NCBI GenBank assembly: GCA_036336715.1 | Contig: JAYZFP010000065.1 | Location: 1 to 64,000 of the forward strand | Origin: JABAAE01 sp036336715 | Lineage (GTDB): Bacteria; Planctomycetota; Planctomycetia; Pirellulales; Pirellulaceae | Direction of reading: 5' to 3' | Length of the DNA stretch: 64,000 bases | Shown: in pieces, positions 8,430 to 18,430 of the stretch | How the letters are laid out: each line of letters starts with the position of its first letter | Numbering within the stretch: the stretch's first letter is position 1 | Notes under the pieces: generated by a model | Database searches by the model: none | Seen by the model: only the letters and a program-made list of their open reading frames with translations | What the model was told of the DNA's origin: nothing | Position numbers and translations under genes: made by a program

Positions 8430-9836
8430 TCATCCTGAATTGGCGTGACGATTGGTCCAGAGTTTGCTCTGGATTTCTTTTTTGAGATGACTGACGACCG
8501 AACTCCGGTCGGTGCTGGAAAGGATGTCCTTGACCACCTTTTTTGGGCCCTGCGATCCCCAGGAAGCTCCATGCTCGAAATAGTACTTGGCCGCATGCCC
8601 GACAATGTAGGAGCTGTAGCCCGCTGCGGCACCCTGCGGGAGGATGATCAGGGGAGTGGCCGCCGACAAGGTAAACAACTTGACGAGGGGGCCGATCAAC
8701 TCACCTGCACCGACCCATCCGGCCGATTTGGCAATTGCCGTGGAAAGCTCTTTCGCCTTGGCTGAAGACATCTCCAATCCGTAAACCTTGGCCAGCATCA
8801 TGACCATCGTCACGTCCACAGCCACCCCGCCAAGAGTATCACCGAAGGGAACCGGGTTGGCGGCCACGGCGATTGCCTTGATTGTGGCGTAGGTCATGAT
8901 CAACTGGGTTGCGTGGCGATCCCGCAATTCCACCCGCAACGATGCTACCCGGTCCGATTTGTCCGCTGCATAGAGTGCAGCATTCAGTGCGATCAGGTCG
9001 AGCCCGTCCCTGTCGAGGATTTCCATGATTTTGAGTTTCAGGTCTTCGACGCGGGGTGCAGGGCGTCGCCACTCGCTGTGAGTGGACCCATCCGGTTTCT
9101 CAATGATGCATTCAACTTCCCTTGGATCCGCTGTCGTTGTCACGATCTGGTCCCGGGGAATCCAGTCTCCAACACGTTCTTCCAGTACCTCCGTAAGCCG
9201 CGTTCGCTGCTCAGGGTTGTAAAGATCCATTTTATTGAGCACAAGAATGATCGGCTTCTGAAGGGAGGCCAGTTGGTACAGGGCTGCATACTCGGTTTCA
9301 TTCAGATCCGAATCGGTGACAAACAGGATCAGATCAGCTTTGCGTGCCGCTTCGGTGGCCAGTTCCCCACGATCACTCCCTCCAACTTCATTGATCCCGG
9401 GTGTATCGATCAAAACGATTTCCGATTCATCCAGGCCCGGGATGCGATGTCCTGTTCCTTCCCAGCTGGTTCCCCAGATTTCCTTGGTCCATCCTCCCTG
9501 GACATCCACAGCCGCGACGGCTTGTCCGACAAGGGCATTGATCATGGCGGACTTGCCGGTACTGATTTCACCAAAGATGACAATGTCGACTCTGCCCCGG
9601 GAAAGCTTCTGGTACATCTGTCCCAGCTGCTTCACGTCCTCCCGCAAAGCCGATTTTTCCTTGTCCGTGCAGCTCCTGATTTTGGCAAGGGTGGCCTCAA
9701 CAGTTCCCATGGCTGCGGAATACTGGTCCAGTTCTTCTTCGATTTCAGCCGTGGAACGGGATTCAGAAGGCACAGCGATGTCAGGCTCGTGTCCGTCTGC
9801 CGGCTGTTGTTCGTCGGATTCTTGGGGTTCAGGCAC
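8430..9836 (-). CDS. GTPase with C-terminal membrane-associated helical domain (first of a pair)
   Basis: 468 residues from a GTG at 9836. The acidic N-terminus and a coiled-coil-like stretch (~30-80) precede a TRAFAC GTPase domain: G1 GEISTGKS at 89-96, G3 DTPG at 144-147, and G4 NKMD near 207. The C-terminal ~160 residues have hydrophobic helices (TYATIKAIAVAANPVPFGD, VDVTMVMMLAKVYGL, GPLVKLFTL), a pattern of DUF697/YcjF-type domains where Pro-x-Pro and Asp sit between membrane-embedding helices. It lies 75 nt downstream of a paralogue on the same strand, so the two are probably one operon. Such GTPases are linked to membrane or envelope stress; the exact role is unknown. Confidence 0.8.
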   Translation of the reverse strand: MPEPQESDEQQPADGHEPDIAVPSESRSTAEIEEELDQYSAAMGTVEATLAKIRSCTDKEKSALREDVKQLGQMYQKLSRGRVDIVIFGEISTGKSAMINALVGQAVAAVDVQGGWTKEIWGTSWEGTGHRIPGLDESEIVLIDTPGINEVGGSDRGELATEAARKADLILFVTDSDLNETEYAALYQLASLQKPIILVLNKMDLYNPEQRTRLTEVLEERVGDWIPRDQIVTTTADPREVECIIEKPDGSTHSEWRRPAPRVEDLKLKIMEILDRDGLDLIALNAALYAADKSDRVASLRVELRDRHATQLIMTYATIKAIAVAANPVPFGDTLGGVAVDVTMVMMLAKVYGLEMSSAKAKELSTAIAKSAGWVGAGELIGPLVKLFTLSAATPLIILPQGAAAGYSSYIVGHAAKYYFEHGASWGSQGPKKVVKDILSSTDRSSVVSHLKKEIQSKLWTNRHANSG

Positions 9837-9911
9837 GATGATTCCCGTGGTTTTGTGGGCTTGGAGTCAAAAGGACGTGGGGCGGGCAAGCCCTGTCCTG
9901 AGGGTTAGGGG

Positions 9912-11510
9912 TTAACCGTCTTCCCGATTTTTCATTTGCAGACGTGCTTCCTGAACAACCTTGCGCAGCTCATTCACACTGGTCAGCATGTTCCACTTTT
10001 TGCGGGCAAGGGCGGCCAGTCCCCCTTCCGGTTGTTGCATCTCATTCTTGAAGTAGTCGATAAACACATAGCCGATCCATCGAGCCACAACCGCTTGGGC
10101 GATCCCCTGTACGGCGCCTCCGGCTACGGTGCCGATACCGGGCACCGTCTTGAGCATGGAACCGACTGCTGCTGCGACCAGCGGACCGGTGGTGTTGGTG
10201 CCGATGGTGGTCAGGAGGGTTTTCCCCATCTGACCCATGAGGTTGGTGACGGTTTGCAAGTCGATACTCTGTTGATAGACCTTGGCAAGGTCCATCACCA
10301 TTTTGGTGTTGACGGCGCAACCGGCTGCCAGGTCGATCAGCGGGAACGGGCTGGCTGCCGCAACGCCACCAGCAGTCCACATGTATTTTTCGATGATTTG
10401 CCGAGCTGTTTCGTCCAGGGCCCGTTCAACATTGCGTTTGGCCTGCTCAAAGAGTCCACGTGATTGTAGCAGCAGGTTGGCCATCAGCAGGTCTCTGCCA
10501 TCTCTTTGAACCATGTTCAGCATCCGGGTGGAAAGCTGTTCCATGTCCGGCGGGACCTCAATCGATTCCTCGGTCATTTCACCTGCGGCATCCACGTGCT
10601 GACGAACGCGATGGACGGGCTTGGCCTGTACGAAGACGATATCCTCCGGCTCCACCATGTCCCTTGTCTGCTCACCGACCTGGGACAACAGTTTTTCACG
10701 ATCTTCGGCCGTGTACCAGTCCGACTTGTTGATGCAAACCAGAGCACGTTTTTCCATTCCCGACAGTTTTTCCAACAAGGTGAATTCGTGCTCCCGCAAG
10801 GGGCCATCCACCACCACCAGGACAATATCCGCATCCCTGGCCGACTGTGCCGCGATGTGAACGTGTTCCTCACCATCCACTTCTCCCAGTCCGGGGGTAT
10901 CCACCAGGATGACCTGGTCCTGTCCGGACCACGGGATTTCGTTACGCTGGATCGTGGTTCCTCCCCCGGCATCGGTACGAAAGGCATCCCGACCTGCCAG
11001 CAGATTCAAAACCGAGCTCTTGCCTGAGGAAATCGAACCGAATGCCACGATTTCCAGCTTTTTTTCCCTCTGTTTGTCTTCCAGCTGCCGGACCAAAGGT
11101 TCGATTTCCGATTGCAGCTCATCCCTGTCCGTCTCTTCGCCCAGCTGGCGGATCAGTTCCATGTTTTCATCGAATTCTGACTGCTTTTCGGTATTCGATA
11201 ATTCACTTGGGTTCTTGTTACGATCTTCCAGGCGCTGTCGTTTTTCGACCGAATTTCGCCACAGTCGATAGAAAACAATGCCACCAGTCCCCAGCAGCAG
11301 AATCAAGCCCAGGCCGATCGCAATGACGTACAGCACAGCTGTCGCGGTTCCTGCCTCGGCCGCCACGCTGTACTGTTCAATGATTTGGCCGGGTAAAAAG
11401 ACCAGGATGGCACCCAGGGCAGCAGCGAGCACAAGGTACATCAGCCCCGAAAACGGGTGGGTGTTCTTCATGATCTGCGAGGACAAGGGGGAAGCCGGCA
11501 CAACGGGCAT
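9912..11510 (-). CDS. Membrane-anchored GTPase with DUF697-like domain (second of a pair)
   Basis: 532 residues. Two N-terminal transmembrane helices (~22-44 and ~57-82) are followed by a charged coiled-coil segment (~85-150). The GTPase domain has G1 GSISSGKSS at 158-166, G3 DTPG at 204-207 and G4 NKSD near 264. The C-terminal part repeats the paralogue's scheme, with WTAGGVAAASPFPLIDLAAG and VNTKMVMDLAKVYQQS matching the downstream gene, then further hydrophobic helices. The ATG at 11510 is the longest start; an ATG at 11471 just before the first helix is also possible. It is the promoter-proximal gene of the pair, which differ mainly in that only this one has N-terminal membrane anchors. 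Confidence 0.82.
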   Translation of the reverse strand: MPVVPASPLSSQIMKNTHPFSGLMYLVLAAALGAILVFLPGQIIEQYSVAAEAGTATAVLYVIAIGLGLILLLGTGGIVFYRLWRNSVEKRQRLEDRNKNPSELSNTEKQSEFDENMELIRQLGEETDRDELQSEIEPLVRQLEDKQREKKLEIVAFGSISSGKSSVLNLLAGRDAFRTDAGGGTTIQRNEIPWSGQDQVILVDTPGLGEVDGEEHVHIAAQSARDADIVLVVVDGPLREHEFTLLEKLSGMEKRALVCINKSDWYTAEDREKLLSQVGEQTRDMVEPEDIVFVQAKPVHRVRQHVDAAGEMTEESIEVPPDMEQLSTRMLNMVQRDGRDLLMANLLLQSRGLFEQAKRNVERALDETARQIIEKYMWTAGGVAAASPFPLIDLAAGCAVNTKMVMDLAKVYQQSIDLQTVTNLMGQMGKTLLTTIGTNTTGPLVAAAVGSMLKTVPGIGTVAGGAVQGIAQAVVARWIGYVFIDYFKNEMQQPEGGLAALARKKWNMLTSVNELRKVVQEARLQMKNREDG

Positions 11511-11822
11511 TCAAACTGCGTCGTCTTGATTGTAAAAGTATTCTAACAGACATACAGAGCCCACGGGCGTCCACTTTTTCAACCGCTACGGCGATGATTC
11601 GTTGTTTTCAATAATGTCCGGTGGTTCCGGTGCCTCGTGCCGGGTGCAACTGTGGCGATTGAAATTGTCGTCCGGCCCGGGGATGGACTTGTTCAACGTT
11701 TCCATCAGAATGGGGCTCAACGCACTGGCGAAAGAAATCCGGGCAACCGGAAAGGAACTGGACAACGAACCGGCACCGGCATGTGGTGCTCACTGGTCAT
11801 TTTTAAACCTGGCAGCCGTGGA
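11511..11822. other. Intergenic region between divergent genes
   Basis: 312 bp between the GTPase operon and the sulfotransferase gene. No convincing gene is seen; an in-frame extension of the sulfotransferase back to 11637 lacks family sequence. It should hold both promoters, but no strong box was found. Confidence 0.35.
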
Positions 11823-12533
11823 ATGACAACAGAACCATCCATCGTGGTGATCGCCTCGACAATGAGAAGCGGTTCTACCCTGTTGAAGGCATTGCTGGCC
11901 GAAGCAGACGATGTGCTGAACCTTCCCGAAACCAACTTTCAAAGTTCCGCAACGGTCCGCCGGATCCTGGAAGATCACCGGCCGGAGCAGCCCCCGATCA
12001 AGGTTCTGAAAAAACCTGCCTGGTACCACGAAACGAACGCCTACCCGAAGCTGCCGCAGGTGGAAGGCCTGAAGACCATCGCCCTGGTCCGGGATCTGTA
12101 CGACACAGTCGTCTCACTCCGAAAGATGACTTTTCGCTGGTTCGCTGGCTGGAGCGCTCCCTGGGTGACGACCTGGTTGGCGAGAAAGTACTGGGTCGGG
12201 GTGACCTCCAGCCTGGTGGACAAATCCGAGTCGGATGCTGGCAACGTGCTGTTGGTCCGCTACGAGGATATCGTAGCTGACCCGATCGCGGAAACCAGGC
12301 GGCTTTATTCGTTTATCGGATCTGCACGGGAAACGGGTACCGATCAGTATTCGCCCCCCTCTACCTATTCGTGGAGATGGGGTTCGGACGACGGGAGCCA
12401 GAATATCAAGTCACTCAGGGTACAGACGCCCCGTCAAAAAAAACGGGATGAAAAGAGAATTGTCCATCTCATGGAGCAGACAGAATCGATCAGGCAGCTG
12501 CGCAAGAAACTTCGCTACCAGCAGGATGGGTGA
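11823..12533 (+). CDS. Sulfotransferase family protein
   Basis: 236 residues from the ATG at 11823, chosen because the fold starts at once with a beta strand and the PAPS-binding loop (SIVVIASTMRSGSTLLKALL, residues 6-25). The second PAPS element (3'-phosphate site) is VRDLYDTVVS near residue 91, and LVRYEDIVADP near residue 144 is the usual third motif. The protein would transfer sulfate from PAPS to an unknown acceptor. It is short, close to the minimum for the family. The stop lies just ahead of the next gene's start, so both are probably translated from one message. Confidence 0.8.
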   Translation: MTTEPSIVVIASTMRSGSTLLKALLAEADDVLNLPETNFQSSATVRRILEDHRPEQPPIKVLKKPAWYHETNAYPKLPQVEGLKTIALVRDLYDTVVSLRKMTFRWFAGWSAPWVTTWLARKYWVGVTSSLVDKSESDAGNVLLVRYEDIVADPIAETRRLYSFIGSARETGTDQYSPPSTYSWRWGSDDGSQNIKSLRVQTPRQKKRDEKRIVHLMEQTESIRQLRKKLRYQQDG

Positions 12534-12537
12534 AGGG

Positions 12538-12915
12538 ATGGATTGCCCCGGGAATCTGCTCTTTGTGTATGGAACACTGAAGCGTGGTTTTTGTCGCGCG
12601 CCGTTATTGGCGGCGGAGCAGTTTCTCTGCGAAAGTGTCACGCAGCCCTGTTACCGGCTGCTGGACTGTGGCGAATATCCGGGCTTGATCGAGTCGGATT
12701 TGGGTATGCGGATCCGGGGAGAAATCTGGCGAGTAGGCGATGAGTGTCTCGAGGAAATTGACCGGGTGGAAGACGTGGTGGGTGGACTGTATGTCCGGCA
12801 GCAGATCGAGGTAGAAGCGGAATTCAACCAGCGAGTGTTGGGTTACCTTTACAATCTTGATACGGTTGGTTTAAGAGATTGCGGAGAAAGCTGGGAGAAA
12901 GGGAAAAGGCTTTGA
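12538..12915 (+). CDS. Gamma-glutamylcyclotransferase-like (AIG2 fold) protein
   Basis: 125 residues. The fold signature is LLFVYGTLKRGF (residues ~8-19), where YGTL forms the gamma-glutamyl binding loop, followed by EEIDRVEDV near residue 80, which holds the position of the catalytic Glu. The rest (RGEIWRV, VLGYLYNL) fits the small GGCT barrel. The start is taken at 12538; an ATG at 12526 overlapping the sulfotransferase stop is equally possible. Substrate unknown. Co-transcription with the sulfotransferase is inferred from spacing. Confidence 0.8.
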   Translation: MDCPGNLLFVYGTLKRGFCRAPLLAAEQFLCESVTQPCYRLLDCGEYPGLIESDLGMRIRGEIWRVGDECLEEIDRVEDVVGGLYVRQQIEVEAEFNQRVLGYLYNLDTVGLRDCGESWEKGKRL

Positions 12916-13364
12916 GATTCCTGAAATAAAAACCGGCCCCGCAGCTTGAAAAAAATTGGTTGCAGGGTCGAAATCAGGTCCGCTTACGATCTATAATCGA
13001 ACAAATCTCTCCTGCGTTTTTCAGGAAGAGACTCACAAATCCAACATTTCAATATCCGGCAACCCCCAGCGGTCCTGAGCCTTCGGGTGCAAAAGCCCGC
13101 GGTCCTGACAATGCAGGTTCTGCACCTCGCAGATTGCGATCCCCACATCACCAGCCAACCGGTTTCCTTCCAACATTCCACGGCGGGAACCCTTGCAAAG
13201 GTGTTGATGAGGGAACGTGGTCTCCGACTTACGGGATAGTCGCTGGTCGGCTCGACCAGCGACGTCCATCACCGGGAACGTCCAGGTAGCCGGATGCAAA
13301 CTGACAAATAGCACGAATAGATAGCATGCATAGACTGTCGACTGAAATCTCAACAGGATTCTTA
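12916..13364. other. Intergenic region with perfect hairpin
   Basis: 449 bp without a supported gene. The only clear structure is the inverted repeat at 13239-13263. Confidence 0.4.
13239..13263. repeat. Perfect 10-bp inverted repeat
   Basis: GTCGCTGGTC at 13239-13248 and its exact complement at 13254-13263 flank a 5-nt loop. No T run follows, so it is unlikely to be a terminator. It lies ~100 nt before the giant multidomain gene and could be an operator or a leader hairpin. Confidence 0.5.
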
Positions 13365-16300
13365 ATGAAAACGATTCGATTCCGATCCCCATGGCAGCTG
13401 GTGGTGGTTTTCACGCTGGCACTTTCAACCGGAACTTTTGTTCCCAGTGGCTTTGCACAGGAAAAGTTCACGCTTCAAAAAGGCGATCATGTTGTTTACA
13501 TCGGCAACACGATGGCCGACCGGATGCAACATCACGCCTGGCTGGAAACCCAGATCCACGCTTTGCACCCGATGCTCGAACTGACTGTTCGAAATATCGG
13601 TTTTGCCGCGGACGAGGTCAAGACACGCCCCCGCTCCCAGAGTTTCGGTAGCCCGGATCAGTGGCTGAGCAAGTGCGAGGCGGACGTGATTCTCTGCTTT
13701 TTTGGCTACAACGAGTCTTTGAAGGGTGAGGCTGGCCTGGCTGGGTTCCGCAAGGATCTCGCTGAAACAATTGATGGGATGCTGACGCAGCGTTACAACG
13801 GAAAGTCCTCCCCACGCCTGGTTTTCTTTTCACCGATCGCACACGAAAACCTGAAAAGTCCGCACCTGCCGGACGGTACGGAAAACAACCGTAACCTTGC
13901 CCTCTACACCCGGGCGATGAAAGAAGTCTGCGGCGAAAAGAAGGTCCGGTTTGTTGATCTTTTTCAACCCACGCTTGCCGCCTATGCCAAGGCCGAAAAA
14001 CCCCTGACCATGAACGGGATTCACCTGCTCGATCACGGTAACCGCGTTGTAGCGGATGTGATTGCCAGAGAACTTTTCGGGGAAGTCTATTCGGGCGATA
14101 CGAAGCGATTGCGGGATGCCATTCTTGACAAGAATTATCACTGGTTCAGTCGTTACCGTGTGGTCGATGGCTACAACGTTTATGGTGGTCGATCCAAACT
14201 GGCCTGGCATGGGCAATCCAACGCGGATGTCATGAAGCGCGAGATGGAGATTTTTGATGTCATGACCCGGAACCGGGACCAGAGGGTCTGGTCCGTAGCC
14301 CAGGGCGGCAACCTGCAGGTCAAGGACGACAACCTGCCCCCCGAGCTGGATGTGAAAACCAACAAACCGGGCAAGCTCGAAGATGGACGCTGGGAGTACC
14401 TTGATGGAAACAAGGCGATTGAACGGATGACCGTTCACCAGGACATGGAAATCAACTTGTTCGCTTCCGAAAAAGAATTTCCCCGCCTGATCAACCCGGT
14501 TCAGTTGGCGGTGGATACCGACAGTCGCCTCTGGGTTTCGGTTTGGCCTTCCTATCCACACTGGAATCCGACCCAAAAAAGGGAGGATGCCCTGCTGATT
14601 CTTCCGGATGACGACCAGGACGGAAAAGCAGACCGTTGTGTTGTGTTTGCCGATGAATTGAACAGTATTACCGCGTTCGAATTCTGGAACGGTGGCGTCC
14701 TGGTCGCTGCTCCACCGGAGATCTGGTTCCTGAAAGACACCGATGGAGACGACAAGGCGGACGTCAAGATCCGCATGCTGCAGGGCGTGTCCAGCGCAGA
14801 TACCCATCACTCGGCCAATGCCATGGTGATCGGGCCGGATGGCTGGATGTATTATTCCCGCGGGATTTTCAACGTTGCCAACTTTGAGACGCCGACCAGG
14901 ACTTTCCGTTCCGGAGCTTCCGGTGTGCACCGTTTCAATCCGAGAACCTTCGAGTTTGAGTTTCACTTTCCCATCGGTCCCAACCCGCATGGTGACGTTT
15001 TTGACCAATGGGGTTACCAGTTCGCAAATGATGGAACGGGGGGAACTGGAAGTTATGTCAATCTCGGCAAGGGCATTGGCAACAAAAAATGGTTCAAGAA
15101 GCGGGTGCGACCCGTGCCGGCTACCGGAATTCTCTCCAGCGGTCATTTTTCCGACGATTACAACGGCAATTTCCTGATCTGCAACGCAATTGGTGACCTC
15201 GGTGTTTATCAACACGAAGTGACCTATGCCGGAGCCGATATCATGGCCACGGAAATCGAACCGATCGTTTTCTCAAAGGATCCGAATTTCCGGCCCAGCG
15301 ACGTGGAAATGGGTGGAGACGGTGCGCTCTACATTTCTGATTGGCACAATACGCTGATTGGACACATGCAGCACAACATGCGGGATCCCAACCGCGACCA
15401 GCAGCATGGTCGGGTTTACCGCGTGACCCAGAAAAACCGCAAGCCGGTACCGCTGGCCAAAATGAAAGGAAAACCCATTGCCGAAGTCTGCAGGCATCTT
15501 CTGGACCTAGGAAATGCGGTTCGATACAGAGCCCGCCTCGAACTGTCAGGGCGTTCCCCGGAAGCAATTCGCAAAGAGGTCGGCGCGTTTGCCGCCAGCT
15601 TGGACCCTGCCAAAGGAGGTCGGGAGAACAACCAGGCCCAGGCTCTGCTGGAGTGTCTGTGGGTGTTCGAGGAGCAGCGAATCGTCAACATGCCGCTGCT
15701 CTCCAAAGTATTCAAGGCAGCCGAACCACGGGTGCGGGCGGCCGCCATTCGGACGATGGGGCATTGGGCCGGTCGGACGGATGACTGGCAGGAATTGCTG
15801 CTCACGGCGGCTCGTGACGAGTCTCCCCTGGTCAGGGCTGAAGCCCTCAAGGCAGCCGTCGAGTTTGAAGGCTATGCTACGGCCGAGGCCATTTTTGAGG
15901 CTGCCACCCGGCAGTTGGATCCCGAGCTCGAAACCGTACTCAAATACGCTAAGAGCCGTATCAACGTGGATGCGGTGATCGCCGATGCCCAAAGTTCCGG
16001 CAAAAAGCTGTCCGCTGCTGCACAGGCCTATGTGTTGGTCAATGCCAGCGTGGATGCACTGATGAAAATGGAAAAATCAGAAGCCGTTTACCGGGCGATC
16101 ATCAGTCGCAAGAACGCCAATTCCAGCCAGTTGGCAGTTGCCATGTCGGGGCTGGCTAAACTGAGCGGGCAACCCGAGCTGGAAGTGATTCTGGCCACCA
16201 TTGAGGAAGCGCAGTCCCGTTCAGATATCAACATTTCGGCGTTGACCCAAGTGTTCGCGGACCAGCCGATCGATCGGCTCGGCTCGGTCAAAAAGCAGAT

Positions 16301-18296
16301 CGAGGCCATGGCCACCCGAGGCAAAACAGCCGAAATCAAACGTTTGGGGTACGCCGCCTGGGTCGCTGCCTCCGGACCGGATGATGCCTTTTTGAATGCC
16401 TCCAAGAACAAGGAAAACCTGCGGGATTTCCTGGACGCGGTTCCCTCGGTCAACCGGGCGGTTCGCAACCAGCTTTTCGATAAGGTGTTGCCCCTGATTT
16501 CATCCATGCCAGCTCACCTCGAACCGGAACCCTCGGGTTCGGATCTTTCCGAGGCCGGAATCAAGGTGGACTACTATTACCCCAGTGCGAGTAACGTAGC
16601 GTTGGAAACACTGGCCCGTATGAAACCCAAGGCATCCGGCGTGGTTCCCCAGATCGTAATGAATGTTCCTCAAAGAAAGCAGGCGGACAAGTTTGCCCTG
16701 AAATTTACGGGGAACCTCGTAGTTCCCAAGGCAGGAAAGTACACGTTTTACATCGCTTCGGATGATGGGTCTCGCATTTACCTGGATGGCAAGTTGCTGA
16801 TCAACCATGATGGAATGCACGGCATGACTGAAAAGAACGCAACGATCAACCTGGCTGCAGGGACGCACGCCCTGATTGTTTCCTATTTCGATAATGGGGG
16901 CGGAGACGGATTGCGGGTGACCTGGGCGGGTCCCGGTTTTACCAAGCAGGCGATCCCACCAAAAAACCTCGTGCTGGGGGGACGGATGACTCTGCATGAT
17001 GTTGCCATCGAGGCCCTGGCTGCCATCCCCGGTCGTGAAAAGGAAAAGTTCACGGCATTGACCTCGCTGATTGCCAAAGGGCGTAACCGGCCAACCGCTA
17101 TCAAGGCCCTCGCCCGGATTTCACAGAAAAACTGGCCCGCTGGGCAGGTGGGACCACTGGTCGACAACCTGGTCGGCTACCTGAGTTCCATGCCAGCCCG
17201 TTACCGAACCGGCGGACCTGCCCAGCAGGCGGCAGATCTGACGAGGAAGCTCGCGGAAAAACTGACGCCGGCTCGAAAAAAGGCGGTTTTGAATCGTCTC
17301 AACAATCTGGACGTGAGAGTGATTGCGATCGGTACAGTGCCACACCGCATGATCTATGACAAGGAAATGATTGTTGTAGAAGCGGGGAAAACGGTTGAAT
17401 TCCGTTTTTCCAACACCGATTCAATGCCTCACAACTTTGCCATCACACGGCCCGGGGCCCTGCAGGAAGTCGGTGAGCTGGGAGAGGCAACCGGTCGGGA
17501 CGAGGATGCCGCAGCACGACACTATATCCCCAAGTCGGACAAGGTTCTGCTTGGCAGTGAGCTGGTGCAGCCGGGCGACACCCAGGCCATCAGCTTTCAG
17601 GTCCCCAGCCAGCCAGGCGTTTACCCCTATGTCTGTACCTACCCGGGACACTGGAGACGAATGTATGGAGCCTTGTATGTTGTGAAGAGTTTTGAGGAGT
17701 ACCAGATCAACCCTCAAAAATACCTTGCAGAAAATCCGGTTGAAATTCGGGACAACATGCTCAATATGGTGAACCGAAACCGCGATTGGAAGTACGACGA
17801 GTTGATTGCCGATGTGCAGAAACTGCCCATGGGTCGATCATGGGACGTCGGCAAGGAATTGTTCAAAGTGGCCAGCTGTACCGGTTGTCACAAGATGAAT
17901 GGCGAGGGTAATGTTTTCGGTCCGGACCTGACCAAATTGGATGCCAAAAAGGGAACGACCGAACACATTCTGCGATCCATCCTTGAGCCTTCACGCGATA
18001 TTGATGAAAAATACCAATCCTTCATCTTCGCTCTCGACTCGGGGCGGCAGGTAACAGGAATGGTGGTGGAGGAAAACGATGACCAGTACAAGATCGTGAT
18101 CGATCCGCTGGCCAAGGACAAGGCAACTGTCCTCTCCAAGGAGGAGGTGGAGGCTTACAAGAAGTCCAAGCTTTCACTGATGCCCAGCGGGTTGATGAAC
18201 AAGCTGACACGTGAGGAAATCCTGGACCTGGTGGCTTACGTTTTTGCCAAGGGTGATAAAAAGCATATGCTATTCAAGGATCACCACGACCACTAG
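13365..18296 (+). CDS. Giant secreted protein: SGNH - membrane-dehydrogenase propeller - HEAT - PA14 - cupredoxin - cytochrome c
   Basis: 1643 residues from the ATG at 13365 (AGGA upstream; signal peptide to ~32, ending SGFAQ). Domains: SGNH-hydrolase-like, ~33-245, with the nucleophile block reading IGNTMADR (no GDS serine) and a late NGIHLLDHGN block; a beta-propeller of the planctomycete membrane-bound dehydrogenase type, ~355-685, with two EF-hand-like loops (DDDQDGKADR, DTDGDDKADV); HEAT-like helices, ~710-1045; PA14, ~1066-1200 (YTFYIASDDGSRIYLDGKLL); blue-copper fold, ~1312-1442, with ligand candidates H1356 (MPHNF) and the C-x4-H-x3-M pattern in VCTYPGHWRRM; c-type heme domain with CTGCH at 1505-1509 and a GPDLTKL segment. 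The end is His-rich (HHDH). Cofactor content points to periplasmic electron transfer coupled to binding or oxidising a polymer, but the substrate is unknown. A terminator follows. Confidence 0.9.
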   Translation: MKTIRFRSPWQLVVVFTLALSTGTFVPSGFAQEKFTLQKGDHVVYIGNTMADRMQHHAWLETQIHALHPMLELTVRNIGFAADEVKTRPRSQSFGSPDQWLSKCEADVILCFFGYNESLKGEAGLAGFRKDLAETIDGMLTQRYNGKSSPRLVFFSPIAHENLKSPHLPDGTENNRNLALYTRAMKEVCGEKKVRFVDLFQPTLAAYAKAEKPLTMNGIHLLDHGNRVVADVIARELFGEVYSGDTKRLRDAILDKNYHWFSRYRVVDGYNVYGGRSKLAWHGQSNADVMKREMEIFDVMTRNRDQRVWSVAQGGNLQVKDDNLPPELDVKTNKPGKLEDGRWEYLDGNKAIERMTVHQDMEINLFASEKEFPRLINPVQLAVDTDSRLWVSVWPSYPHWNPTQKREDALLILPDDDQDGKADRCVVFADELNSITAFEFWNGGVLVAAPPEIWFLKDTDGDDKADVKIRMLQGVSSADTHHSANAMVIGPDGWMYYSRGIFNVANFETPTRTFRSGASGVHRFNPRTFEFEFHFPIGPNPHGDVFDQWGYQFANDGTGGTGSYVNLGKGIGNKKWFKKRVRPVPATGILSSGHFSDDYNGNFLICNAIGDLGVYQHEVTYAGADIMATEIEPIVFSKDPNFRPSDVEMGGDGALYISDWHNTLIGHMQHNMRDPNRDQQHGRVYRVTQKNRKPVPLAKMKGKPIAEVCRHLLDLGNAVRYRARLELSGRSPEAIRKEVGAFAASLDPAKGGRENNQAQALLECLWVFEEQRIVNMPLLSKVFKAAEPRVRAAAIRTMGHWAGRTDDWQELLLTAARDESPLVRAEALKAAVEFEGYATAEAIFEAATRQLDPELETVLKYAKSRINVDAVIADAQSSGKKLSAAAQAYVLVNASVDALMKMEKSEAVYRAIISRKNANSSQLAVAMSGLAKLSGQPELEVILATIEEAQSRSDINISALTQVFADQPIDRLGSVKKQIEAMATRGKTAEIKRLGYAAWVAASGPDDAFLNASKNKENLRDFLDAVPSVNRAVRNQLFDKVLPLISSMPAHLEPEPSGSDLSEAGIKVDYYYPSASNVALETLARMKPKASGVVPQIVMNVPQRKQADKFALKFTGNLVVPKAGKYTFYIASDDGSRIYLDGKLLINHDGMHGMTEKNATINLAAGTHALIVSYFDNGGGDGLRVTWAGPGFTKQAIPPKNLVLGGRMTLHDVAIEALAAIPGREKEKFTALTSLIAKGRNRPTAIKALARISQKNWPAGQVGPLVDNLVGYLSSMPARYRTGGPAQQAADLTRKLAEKLTPARKKAVLNRLNNLDVRVIAIGTVPHRMIYDKEMIVVEAGKTVEFRFSNTDSMPHNFAITRPGALQEVGELGEATGRDEDAAARHYIPKSDKVLLGSELVQPGDTQAISFQVPSQPGVYPYVCTYPGHWRRMYGALYVVKSFEEYQINPQKYLAENPVEIRDNMLNMVNRNRDWKYDELIADVQKLPMGRSWDVGKELFKVASCTGCHKMNGEGNVFGPDLTKLDAKKGTTEHILRSILEPSRDIDEKYQSFIFALDSGRQVTGMVVEENDDQYKIVIDPLAKDKATVLSKEEVEAYKKSKLSLMPSGLMNKLTREEILDLVAYVFAKGDKKHMLFKDHHDH

Positions 18297-18327
18297 GATT
18301 TTCCAGAAGCGGGACCCTTTCCGGAAC

Positions 18328-18352
18328 AGCCCTCGCTTTGCGGGGGCTTTTT
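18328..18352 (+). terminator. Rho-independent terminator
   Basis: A 9-bp stem (AGCCCTCGC with GCGGGGGCT, one G-T pair) around a TTT loop, followed by a run of T. It lies 31 nt past the stop of the giant gene. Confidence 0.8.
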
Positions 18353-18430
18353 CATGCGCGTTTTCCAGGCGGTGAAGACTGTCTTGGCAACCGGCAATGG
18401 GTAAAGAAACCGATTCATGCAGTTCTCGAT

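Noticed and set aside
13830..15215. 461-codon open frame opposite the giant multidomain gene
   Set aside because: Mirror of a strongly conserved coding frame; sequence is not protein-like.
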